From: JAWLBW01 sp041687475
GTDB lineage: Bacteria > J088 > JAWLBW01
Direction of reading: 5' to 3'
NCBI GenBank assembly: GCA_041687475.1
Contig: JAWLBW010000089.1
Location: forward strand, 1-15,348
Length of the DNA stretch: 15,348 nt
The first letter of the stretch is position 1; the number at the start of each line of letters is the position of its first letter. The notes beneath the pieces are model-generated. The model did not search any database, had not been told where the DNA came from, and was given only the letters and a program-made list of their open reading frames with translations. Shown here piece by piece: positions 7,333 through 13,193 of this stretch. A program made the position numbers and the translations under genes.

Positions 7333-8496
7333 TCACCGACGTGCGTCGAGAATCAGCCGGAAGAATCGGTCATCGTCCCAGGCCTCGCCCGGCCCCGTTG
7401 AGCCTGTCGTTCCAAGGCCGTCGGATGCAAGTCCGCTACCGAAGAGGCCTGCCGTTGCCACGGGGGGAACGTCGGGCTTGACGTAGCGACCATTGCGCAC
7501 GATGACCATGTTTTCGTCGGGGAAGACGCCGATGAGCTGGCCGTTGTGTCCGAGTGCGAAATAGGACGTTTCAGGCAGCGAGGGGAAGAGCTCGCCATCG
7601 GGGGCATTGAGCCACCACTGAAGGCCATAACCGGGGTACGCATGGGCGGTCTCTTCAACCGTCATACGGACCCATTCTTGCGGAAGAAGCTGCACCCCGC
7701 CCCATACGCCGTTCTGCAGATAGAGTTGCCCGAACCTGGCGAAGTCGCGTGGAGTGGAATCAATACAGCAGAACGTATAGGTATGGCCGTTGACGTCTTC
7801 CCACCAATCAAATTGTTTCATTCCGAGCGGTTCTGCGAGTCGCTCCTTTGCGAATGCCGTCGGATTGGACCCTGTCAACTGCTCGATGACCCGGCCGAGC
7901 AGCATGGTGTCGCCGCTCGAGTACTCCCACACCGCGCCGGGCTCCGATTCGAGCGGTTGCGAAACCGGCACCGAGAGCGGATCGGTCACCAGCACCATCT
8001 GGGCGACCTCCGAGATATCATTCGTGTCGAGCGAATAAGCCTCTTCCCAATGCAGGCCCGACGACATCGTGAGCACATCGCGCAGGGTCATCGAAGCCCG
8101 CGCGTCACCTTGCCCCCACTCGGTGATGAAGGTACCCATCGTGACATCGAGGGAACTCAAGGCCCCGTCTCCCCAGGCAATACCGAGCAAAGCCGAGGTA
8201 AAGCTCTTCGCGATGGACCAGCTCGTCCCCCACGAGGTTCGGTCGCTTCCCGGCGCGTACCACTCGGCCACGAGGTATCCGTCTTTGATGATGACCACAC
8301 TCTGGGTGATCATTTCCTCTTGAAATGCATACTTGCGAGCGGTGTCGAGCTGTGCCTGGTCGAGCCCGACCTGCTCGGGCGCAGCCTTTTGCCACTCGTC
8401 CGTCGAGCCTGCGTCGATTGGCGCCAGAGTCATATCGGCATCGGGGCGACAGCCGACTGCGAAGAAGAACGCGAGGATGAATACAAGAATCTTCAT
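7333..8496 (-). CDS. Lipoprotein serine hydrolase of the beta-lactamase (class C / EstB-like) family
   Basis: A 387-aa exported protein. Residues 1-16 are a lipoprotein signal (MKILVFILAFFFAVGC, lipidated Cys16). The catalytic SxxK is S94-I-A-K97 (SWSIAKSF), the Tyr motif is Y192-S-S (EYSSGD), and the third box is H317-N-G (GHNG) in place of the KTG of true beta-lactamases. The segment CCIDSTPRDFARFGQLYL (243-260) is typical of PF00144 esterase/peptidase-like members. Without KTG it is more likely an esterase, amidase or peptidase than an antibiotic-destroying enzyme. The start at 8496 is set by the signal peptide and a GGAGAGAGG site about 9 nt upstream; an in-frame ATG upstream has no signal peptide. 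The C-terminal 40 residues are Gly/Thr-rich. Confidence 0.92.
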   Translation of the reverse strand: MKILVFILAFFFAVGCRPDADMTLAPIDAGSTDEWQKAAPEQVGLDQAQLDTARKYAFQEEMITQSVVIIKDGYLVAEWYAPGSDRTSWGTSWSIAKSFTSALLGIAWGDGALSSLDVTMGTFITEWGQGDARASMTLRDVLTMSSGLHWEEAYSLDTNDISEVAQMVLVTDPLSVPVSQPLESEPGAVWEYSSGDTMLLGRVIEQLTGSNPTAFAKERLAEPLGMKQFDWWEDVNGHTYTFCCIDSTPRDFARFGQLYLQNGVWGGVQLLPQEWVRMTVEETAHAYPGYGLQWWLNAPDGELFPSLPETSYFALGHNGQLIGVFPDENMVIVRNGRYVKPDVPPVATAGLFGSGLASDGLGTTGSTGPGEAWDDDRFFRLILDARR

Positions 8497-8520
8497 GGGG
8501 GGAACCTCTCTCCGACGACA

Positions 8521-8537
8521 GGCGGGGTTTACCCGCC
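8521..8537. repeat. GC-rich hairpin in the leader of the lipoprotein hydrolase
   Basis: GGCGGG and CCCGCC form a 6-bp stem around GTTTA. It lies 25-41 nt upstream of the hydrolase ATG within the 264-nt gap 8497-8760. It could affect the leader of that mRNA. No T-tract follows on either strand, so it is not a standard terminator. The rest of this gap holds no supported gene. Confidence 0.3.
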
Positions 8538-8760
8538 CCGGTGAAGCCCGACGGCGCTGTGCGTGCGGCGGCGGCCCGTCATTTTCCCAAAGCCTACCAC
8601 ACCGCCGGGCAGAGCGCCTGCCACGTTGAGTCGGCTTGCGGGGCTGAAAAGCCTTGAAGGACAGACATACCGGATCGAGCCATACCGGCGCCATATATGA
8701 GGGCTTCGATTACAGCCGTGCAGGGGAGTCGTTGCCCCGCGTCGACGGCTCTGTTCGAGG

Positions 8761-9054
8761 CTACGGCAGCTCTTTGAGCTTCTCAAATCCGGGCGCTGTC
8801 ATAGTCGGCTCGAACTCAACCACATCGTACTCGGCGACCTTCGCGCCGAAAAACGGGTCGTCTTCGAGAATGCTGTTCAGCTCATTTCGGTCGGCGCACG
8901 AGACGAGAATGACCCCGCCCGTTCTCGGAACCTTTCTTCCGGAAACGACGAACTTGCCCAGCGCGTAGTACTTCTTCAAGTAGGCGACGTGTGCGTCGAT
9001 GTGCCGGTCAACCTCGGCCAGTTCGACCACGTAGCGCAACAAAACCAGGTACAC
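8761..9054 (-). CDS. YciI-like protein
   Basis: A 97-aa single-domain protein of the YciI/DGPF (ferredoxin-like dimer) group. It has LVLLRYVV (3-10) as the first strand, the conserved H22 in DRHIDAHVAYL, LGKFVVSGRKVP (32-43) and DDPFF (65-69) before the last strand YDVVEFEPT. YciI-type proteins carry a His-Asp pair thought to act in small-molecule chemistry, but few have known substrates. The GTG start at 9054 is chosen because AAAGGA lies about 7 nt upstream and the first strand starts there. The open frame continues upstream but without family character. It is the last host-type gene before the integron island, 47 bp from the left 99-bp repeat. Confidence 0.85.
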   Translation of the reverse strand: MYLVLLRYVVELAEVDRHIDAHVAYLKKYYALGKFVVSGRKVPRTGGVILVSCADRNELNSILEDDPFFGAKVAEYDVVEFEPTMTAPGFEKLKELP

Positions 9055-9084
9055 AGATAGATCCTTTCGAATGGGCGCGACGGC

Positions 9085-9100
9085 CGGGGCCCGTGCCCCG
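9085..9100. repeat. Short GC hairpin next to the left 99-bp repeat
   Basis: CGGGGC and GCCCCG pair around CCGT. It lies between the YciI-like start and the left 99-bp repeat. It may be part of the mobile-element junction or the leader of the YciI-like gene. Confidence 0.3.
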
Positions 9101-9101
9101 A

Positions 9102-9200
9102 GGGTCGGACCCGCCTGAGCAACTGAAAACAGGTAACTTACTCGGCTTTCAGGCGCGGGGGAGAGGCTTAAAGCGACTATTTTGAGTCCCCAAATGGCCA
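9102..9200 (+). repeat. Left copy of a 99-bp imperfect direct repeat bracketing the integron
   Basis: It begins GGGTCGGACC, contains AACTGAAAACAGG and ATTTTGAGTCC, and ends GGCCA. The copy at 12850-12948 aligns without gaps at 73 of 99 positions by hand count, in the same orientation. Mixed blocks of this kind (CTGTTTTCAGTTG, ACTCAAAATGGTC on the minus strand) resemble degraded ends of IS21-like insertion sequences, but this is recognition from memory. It starts 20 bp beyond the GFA cassette stop and has probably replaced most of that cassette's attC. Confidence 0.75.
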
Positions 9201-9219
9201 CTTGTCATGTGATGGTAGC

Positions 9220-9621
9220 TCACTCTGGCAGACCCTCGAATTCCGGCACGTCCCCGAACTCCCCATCCCAAGCAGCTTTGCTGGATGAAAAGATGTGCGC
9301 AGTCGGCAACATAGAGATTTCGGTGTCCAAGCATCCTGCGGGAACGACGAGCAAACCTGCGATCTGAGTGCTTGGCAATGCTGAACCGCACAGCTTACAA
9401 AAGCTTTTGTTGTGACGAGTGCCTGGAAGGGTAAAGGAAGTCACAGCATCTGCCCCCGACTGCCAGATCAATTTGGCCGACTGCGAGAATAGATTGGCCG
9501 CATGAGCAGAACCCGTATCTTTTTGGCAATGCCGACAATGACACAGGTAAAAGCTGTCGAAGTCGCCTTTTACCTCAAAGCTCACAGTGCCACACAGGCA
9601 AGAACCAAAATGATCAGTCAT
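9220..9621 (-). CDS. GFA / Mss4-fold zinc protein (integron cassette 4)
   Basis: A 133-aa protein of the GFA family (PF04828; named after glutathione-dependent formaldehyde-activating enzyme). The zinc ligands are all present: C8 and C10 (SCLCG), C27, C29 and C32 (CHCRHC), C75 and C78 (FCKLCG). The family fold is certain, but formaldehyde-glutathione chemistry is proved for few members, so the reaction is open. The ATG at 9621 has AAGAAGGA about 7 nt upstream. The gene starts about 30 nt after a possible attC end, as expected for a cassette gene. GFA proteins recur in cassette arrays of environmental bacteria. GC content is visibly lower than in the flanking host genes. Confidence 0.92.
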   Translation of the reverse strand: MTDHFGSCLCGTVSFEVKGDFDSFYLCHCRHCQKDTGSAHAANLFSQSAKLIWQSGADAVTSFTLPGTRHNKSFCKLCGSALPSTQIAGLLVVPAGCLDTEISMLPTAHIFSSSKAAWDGEFGDVPEFEGLPE

Positions 9622-9652
9622 CGGAATTCCTTCTTTAGCTTGCAGGTGACGT

Positions 9653-9748
9653 ACATAACGTTCCGGTCACCAGCGGCGGCTCTATTGTTTCACAAATCCT
9701 ACCATTTTGCTAAGCGGGACTCCGTGCGCATGGAGTCGGCTGTTAGAC
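9653..9748 (-). other. Possible degenerate attC site upstream of the GFA cassette
   Basis: Minus strand: GTCTAAC (9748-9742, fits RYYYAAC) opens the site and GTTATGT (9659-9653, imperfect GTTRRRY) could close it, 96 bp in all, within attC size range. Inside is a perfect hairpin GACTCC/GGAGTC (9718-9737). The outer arms pair only partly, so the call is tentative. Confidence 0.35.
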
Positions 9749-9824
9749 GTGGCATCATTGTAAAGTGTGCTCGCGAGGCGTTACGGCAGCCCCTCTCGCC
9801 GAAACAGCGGAAGTTCAATGCCAC

Positions 9825-9879
9825 GGGCAACTCGACCTAGAAACGCCCGGCTGGTCTCAGCTACAGGCACTTGTTAGCC
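9825..9879 (-). other. Possible degenerate attC site of the cassette-3 gene
   Basis: Minus strand: GGCTAAC (9879-9873) includes the TAA stop of the 367-aa gene, as cassette genes often do, and GTTGCCC (9831-9825) could be the partner core. A small hairpin GCTG-AGAC-CAGC lies inside. Complementarity between the arms is weak. The 76 nt between this and the next candidate (9749-9824) hold no ORF. Confidence 0.35.
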
Positions 9880-10977
9880 ATCGCATGACTCTCGGATTTT
9901 CGCCTCAATGGATGCCGTCAGCTCATCGATTTGTTCGAAACGCTTTCGCATGGAATTTGAGCGCTCTAACGAACTCTGTGCACGAGACCATGCATCGAAA
10001 TACTGTTGCTCTAGCTCCACGGCCTCCGCTGGTTGCCAGTTTTTCTGAAACAGCTCCGAAATTTGACTCTCATCGCCGACCGCTACTTTGGCGAGATCCT
10101 GTAGGACCTTATCGTTCGTGCACAGTATCCAGATGCGTCGTCCTTCATCCGCGACGCTCTGTTTCGCCCAGTGGGAGATATAAGTAAGATCCCATGCCGC
10201 GTTGCGGATGCCGGCAAGACACTTGGCGGCGTTGGCTGATCGAGCATGCTTGAGTAGCCGACCAGATGGCTTCGCTCTTCCGAACAGTCTCGCGGCGAAG
10301 GCAATGGCGACGCCGTCGAAGAAGCCGGGAGAGACCGACCACTGAATAAGCCTCTCGAACTTTTCACGCCCGCTCAATGAGGTCCGCTCAAGGAGGGCGA
10401 TCTCGGCCAACACGCAGCGATGCCGGCGCCAGTGCCGCAACGGCATCGCGAGATCGACAGCCCGCGGATCGCGCCCCTCAATTATCCTGCGGGCCTGCTC
10501 AATCAGCTCCGGGGCGATGCCGTGCGCGCGCCCGAGAGCAACTTCTAAGTACGCCTGTGGATGGATATGGTCAGCGATTCGAAAGGCGATGAGGTCAGTC
10601 TGTCCATCGGAGGTGTCTTCGGACTCGGTGAGCTCATAGAGGGAGATATTCGGTTCAGTTAGGACTTCCGCCGCAATGAGGAAAGCCATGCAAGCCGCGG
10701 CGACGCGGTCTGTTGCAGACCCTGGGCTCGAATGATCGACGCGGCGGCCTACCGCAAGAGCCACAACTCGAGAGACGAGATTTCTGTCGAGAATAGCTGC
10801 GATCTGCGCGCCTCCATGGATCGAGTGTTTAATGTAGTTGACCAGCCGATAGTGGTCGTCGGTGTCGATTGTGCTCGCGACGAATGGAGCCTCGTTCCGA
10901 AGAAGCGCTTCCAGTTCAGGAACGTCCTTAGGCGTCAATGGAATCCAGACAGCGGTTGTGGTGTTTTCATCCGACAT
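9874..10977 (-). CDS. Uncharacterised protein, possible PIN-like domain (integron cassette 3)
   Basis: A 367-aa soluble protein. Residues about 30-305 read like a PIN-type nuclease fold. D64 lies in AAILDRNLVSRV, the acidic E104 follows in FLIAAEVL, and a late block RNAAWDLTYISHWAKQS (258-274) leads to WILCTNDKVLQDLAK (283-297), with D263 and D289 as candidate metal ligands at the ends of predicted strands. This is a pattern judgement, not a family match I can name. Residues 315-365 form a charged probable coiled coil. The ATG at 10977 has GAGGAAG about 4 nt upstream. If PIN-like, an RNase or toxin role in defence is possible, but no antitoxin partner is obvious beyond the 83-aa ORF upstream. 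Coding status is strong; the function is not established. Confidence 0.7.
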   Translation of the reverse strand: MSDENTTTAVWIPLTPKDVPELEALLRNEAPFVASTIDTDDHYRLVNYIKHSIHGGAQIAAILDRNLVSRVVALAVGRRVDHSSPGSATDRVAAACMAFLIAAEVLTEPNISLYELTESEDTSDGQTDLIAFRIADHIHPQAYLEVALGRAHGIAPELIEQARRIIEGRDPRAVDLAMPLRHWRRHRCVLAEIALLERTSLSGREKFERLIQWSVSPGFFDGVAIAFAARLFGRAKPSGRLLKHARSANAAKCLAGIRNAAWDLTYISHWAKQSVADEGRRIWILCTNDKVLQDLAKVAVGDESQISELFQKNWQPAEAVELEQQYFDAWSRAQSSLERSNSMRKRFEQIDELTASIEAKIRESCDG

Positions 10978-11044
10978 CGGTCTTCCTCAGCTGCCAAAAT
11001 CAGGTGTCCCCTCATCGTGGCTACGAATATTTTTGTGTGTAGGA

Positions 11045-11066
11045 GGGATCCCGACCCCAGACTATG
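11045..11066 (-). repeat. CTGGGGTCGGG motif at the end of cassette 2
   Basis: The minus strand reads AGTCTGGGGTCGGGATCCCT across the stop of the 83-aa ORF. The same GAGTCTGGGGTCGGG word occurs at 13076-13100 (minus). A second typical word, GAGGGGACACCTGATTTT, lies at 11016-10999 (minus). Such words accompany REP-type or IS200-like elements in other genomes. Their presence here, in place of an attC, suggests a small insertion or deletion. Confidence 0.4.
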
Positions 11067-11313
11067 CTAACTCAAGATAGTCGTGTGCAAGATTCAAGTC
11101 GGCTGCGGCTTTCGCCTTGTCCTTTGCCTTCACAGCATCCCAAAGTCGGGATGCTGCTTCGAAACAGGACATCGAAGCGGAATCGTTATTGAAGTAGGGT
11201 TCAAGCTCAAAGGCTTGCAGGACTCCAGCGCTGATTGTGAGAATTGGCAAGGAGGTTGCTTTTTTTCCGCTATTCGCAAGCGCGCCTCTAAGCTGAAAGG
11301 GTTTCGAAATCAA
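11062..11313 (-). CDS. Hypothetical 83-aa protein (integron cassette 2)
   Basis: An 83-aa frame with a TTG start at 11313; the first internal ATG lies far into the frame, so TTG is the only reasonable start between attC and the coding part. It starts 62 nt after the attC recombination point of cassette 1. The C-terminal half (SCFEAASRLWDAVKAKDKAK, then LNLAHDYLELA) looks helical and protein-like. I recognise no family. No attC follows its TAG stop; instead the CTGGGGTCGGG word begins there, so the C terminus may be altered. No Shine-Dalgarno is seen. It could be a small partner of the 367-aa protein, but the two are separated by 84 nt with no coupling. Confidence 0.55.
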   Translation of the reverse strand: MISKPFQLRGALANSGKKATSLPILTISAGVLQAFELEPYFNNDSASMSCFEAASRLWDAVKAKDKAKAAADLNLAHDYLELA

Positions 11314-11368
11314 CGAGATTGGTAGCCGGCGAGAAAGTTTAAAGGATTCTGGGCAGGAACAAGCTAAG

Positions 11369-11434
11369 GCCTAACGTCTGAAACCACCGGCCTGCGCGGC
11401 TTCTCGCGCAGAACGTTGGAATGATGTGTTGGGC
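11369..11434 (-). other. attC recombination site of cassette 1
   Basis: Minus strand: GCCCAAC (11434-11428, R'') ... GTTAGGC (11375-11369, R') match RYYYAAC and GTTRRRY and pair with each other. The centre holds a perfect 7-bp stem, CTGCGCG/CGCGCAG, with a 6-nt loop. Total length 66 bp. It begins 4 nt after the TGA stop of the putative abortive-infection gene, the normal place. The closing GTTAGGC equals the core at the start of the array (12293-12287). Confidence 0.85.
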
Positions 11435-11437
11435 TTT

Positions 11438-12268
11438 TCATACAACGCCAAAAGCAGTTGATTTCAGCATCGCCTCATGCGATTTATGTAGCAGGCGAAC
11501 TCTTGGCAAGTTGTCCAGCAGCGAAAACTCCTCAACAAGGGTAGTGAAGTTGCCACCGTTCTTGGATATGCAGTTGTAAAACAACAAAAGCAGTTCTTGA
11601 TCTGATAATTGCGCTCTAATTAGCCGAAGATAAGGACCACAAACATAGTCTTCCTCTTTGACGAACCGCACAATGTTGTAGAGGTAACGATAGTAATGCC
11701 CGAGTTCAGTTTGGTGATCCTTCCAGAAGAGGTCATATGACAAACGGACAACAGATTCTTCACTGTGCTTTCCATTGGCCTTAGTCTTGTTTTCCCGATA
11801 GATCTTGTTGAATCGGGTGTAGAAGGCGTTAAAGCAATCACCCCCCCTGGTTACGGTCCCATCCTTCACAAGATCAATCGAGTTAACTATCCCGTTGTGG
11901 ATGGTCAACATCTGAAAGAACGTTGATTCAAAATTCTGCCTCTTAAGGCTATCGCTTTGCGCTCGGAGTGCGTCCGCTGAACGCTTTAGCTCAACGCGAG
12001 ATTCGCGTAATTCGGTTTGCTGAATGACTATCGTCACCAGCAAGCCCATGAACGTTAGAAAGGTCAGGAGTGGATTGAGAACACCGCCAAAGAAGTCTCC
12101 CCATTCGCCATAGTTGCTCCTACCAATAGCAAGGAGATTGACTACGAACACCAACAGTACAGCCAAAACGGCGGCTTGAAATAGACGATAAAGCGGCCGG
12201 ACAGAGTTCTTGTTGCGTGGCGAAATTAGCCTCGCAAAACGCCTGTAGAGTTTTTGATTTGCGTTCAT
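11438..12268 (-). CDS. Putative phage abortive-infection membrane protein, putAbiC-like (integron cassette 1)
   Basis: A 276-aa membrane protein. TM segments lie at about 30-48 and 58-83 (FFGGVLNPLLTFLTFMGLLV), followed by a charged coiled coil (84-112). The cytoplasmic domain contains FFQMLTIHNGIV (117-128), FNAFYTRF (146-153), GHYYRYLYNIVRFV (190-203) and LSDQELLLLFYNC (221-233). This order of motifs matches my knowledge of the putative phage abortive infection protein family (PF16872, putAbiC), named after lactococcal AbiC. The start at 12268 is preferred because upstream ATGs (12307, 12295) lie outside the cassette, on the far side of the G/TTAGGC junction; no strong Shine-Dalgarno is visible. 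As the first cassette it should be best placed for expression from the attI-side promoter. The defence role is inferred from the family. The gene is clearly lower in GC than the host genes. Confidence 0.8.
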   Translation of the reverse strand: MNANQKLYRRFARLISPRNKNSVRPLYRLFQAAVLAVLLVFVVNLLAIGRSNYGEWGDFFGGVLNPLLTFLTFMGLLVTIVIQQTELRESRVELKRSADALRAQSDSLKRQNFESTFFQMLTIHNGIVNSIDLVKDGTVTRGGDCFNAFYTRFNKIYRENKTKANGKHSEESVVRLSYDLFWKDHQTELGHYYRYLYNIVRFVKEEDYVCGPYLRLIRAQLSDQELLLLFYNCISKNGGNFTTLVEEFSLLDNLPRVRLLHKSHEAMLKSTAFGVV

Positions 12269-12286
12269 GTGCGACAAAGGTGAGCC

Positions 12287-12293
12287 GCCTAAC
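12287..12293 (-). other. attI/first-cassette junction core site
   Basis: GTTAGGC on the minus strand, identical to the R' core of the cassette-1 attC. Integron integrases cut between G and TT, so the first cassette begins at 12292. The 148 nt from here to the intI start (12294-12441) would hold attI. They also contain GTTAGGG (minus, 12349-12343), a possible secondary core. Confidence 0.7.
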
Positions 12294-12373
12294 ATCCTAT
12301 TCCACAACCGAAACGCCGTCTTAAAAAATGCAGACCTGCAGCCCTAACCCCCCTTTCGTTCCGGTTTTGTTCG

Positions 12374-12402
12374 GGTATATCCTGCGAACGGCCGGGTGTC
12401 AG
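12374..12402 (-). promoter_or_regulatory. Candidate cassette promoter (Pc) between intI and the array
   Basis: Minus strand: CTGACA (12402-12397, five of six to TTGACA), a 17-nt spacer and TATACC (12379-12374, four of six to TATAAT). It points into the cassettes, with an expected start near 12367, about 100 nt before the first cassette gene. Position and direction match a Pc in the attI region. Confidence 0.55.
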
Positions 12403-12441
12403 ACGGCATGATCCGTTAACCTGTTTATACCGCAGGGCCAT

Positions 12442-12849
12442 ATGGAAGGCAAGCCGAAGCTACTCGACCGCATGCGCGATCAGTTGCGCGTACGCCACCT
12501 GAGTTATCGCACGGAGCAGGCCTGCCTGCATTGGGCGCGGCGATATATCATCTTCCACGGAAAGCGCCACCCCGGAGATATGGGGGCGTGCCGAGGTCGA
12601 GGCGTTTCCGGCATACCTGGCCTCGGAGCAGCAGGTCCCGGATTCCACCCGGAATCAGGCCCTGGCCGCCCTGCTCTTTCTCTACCCCCATGTGTTGGGG
12701 AAGCCGTTGGAAGACGAGCTGAATGTTTCCCCCGGCAAAGCGGCCCCAGCGCCTTCCGGTCGTGTTTACGTGCGACGAGGCCCAGGCGGTGCTCTCGCGC
12801 CTGTCGGGAACCAAGTGGCTGATGGCGTCGTTGCTGTATCAGGCCCCGG
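12442..12849 (+). pseudogene. intI: Integron integrase (IntI) pseudogene, frameshifted and truncated
   Basis: A tyrosine recombinase of the integron integrase group. The first 49 codons read LLDRMRDQLRVRHLSYRTEQ and then HWARRYIIFHGKRHP, the typical IntI core-binding start. One extra base near 12583-12589 shifts the frame to EVEAFPAYLASEQQV and NQALAALLFLYPHVLGKPLE. A second extra base in the C-run 12729-12733 shifts it to RPQRLPVVFTCDEAQAVLSR and WLMASLLYQ. The similarity stops there, at the edge of the right 99-bp repeat. About 135 of the usual 320-340 residues remain. The catalytic domain (R, HxxR, Y) and the IntI-specific insertion are absent, so it cannot recombine. Its divergent orientation to the cassettes is the standard integron layout. 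Both shifts are +1; one falls in a C-run and the other in or just after a G-run, so a base error cannot be excluded for either, but the truncation is structural. Confidence 0.9.
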
Positions 12850-12948
12850 GGGTCGGACCTGGCCAACCAACTGAAAACAGGCGACTTTCCCCTCTTTCAG
12901 CCGCAATAATTCCGCTTAAACCGACCATTTTGAGTCCGAAAAGGGCCA
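12850..12948 (+). repeat. Right copy of the 99-bp imperfect direct repeat
   Basis: It aligns ungapped with 9102-9200 (73/99). It starts exactly where intI similarity ends. Perfect blocks are GGGTCGGACC, AACTGAAAACAGG, CTTTCA, GCTTAAA and ATTTTGAGTCC. In this copy CGCTTAAA (12913-12920) also has an inverted partner, TTTAAGCG (12949-12956). It is probably a relic of an insertion-sequence end. Confidence 0.75.
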
Positions 12949-13193
12949 TTTAAGCGAAGGCACTAGGAGTGGCCGCTGCTTATTCGGCTGAATTTCGGCC
13001 CCAAACCAGTCTTCTAAGCCTCTGCGCGGCGGGCCACACAGAGCGAAACTCCATAATATCAGCAGCTTGCGCTGGTCCGACCCCGACCCCAGACTCAACT
13101 CGACATGCTCAGCCCGAACGGATCGTCCGGTTTTGACTAATCGCCGGCCCGAAGAGGCTCGGGACGCCCAGTCCGTCCCGGTACGCAAAGCCC
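12949..13193. other. Gene-free stretch between the right repeat and the M28 peptidase gene
   Basis: No supported gene. It holds GGTCCGACCCCGACCCC at 13074-13090, inverted relative to the GGGTCGGACC that opens the right repeat, so the pair bounds about 240 bp. It also holds GTCCGGTTTTGACTAATCG (13126-13144), reminiscent of IS-end words, and a hairpin CGGGACG/CGTCCCG (13160-13180) downstream of the peptidase stop, without a T-tract. The stretch looks like insertion-element debris followed by the host gene's 3' flank. Confidence 0.4.

Noticed and set aside
7546..8544. A 332-codon plus-strand frame opposite the lipoprotein hydrolase
   Set aside because: It is a shadow of the hydrolase gene, which has a signal peptide and SxxK, YSS and HNG motifs.
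8607..8622. Sigma-54-like sequence TGGCAGGCGCTCTGCC (minus) upstream of the lipoprotein hydrolase
   Set aside because: The GG-N10-GC spacing fits, but the sequence is also a simple GGCAG/CTGCC hairpin, and the -12 part departs from TTGC; too weak to annotate.
12269..12307. Upstream ATG starts for the putAbiC-like gene (12307, 12295)
   Set aside because: They lie outside the cassette, on the attI side of the G/TTAGGC junction, so the original cassette gene could not have used them. The ATG at 12268 is inside.
13160..13180. Hairpin CGGGACG/CGTCCCG as terminator of the peptidase gene
   Set aside because: The stem is perfect but no T-tract follows on the minus strand; kept only as a remark in the intergenic entry.
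12916..13188. A 90-codon minus-strand frame between the right repeat and the peptidase
   Set aside because: It runs through the 99-bp repeat and the inverted GGTCCGACC word, shows no family character and has no ribosome site.
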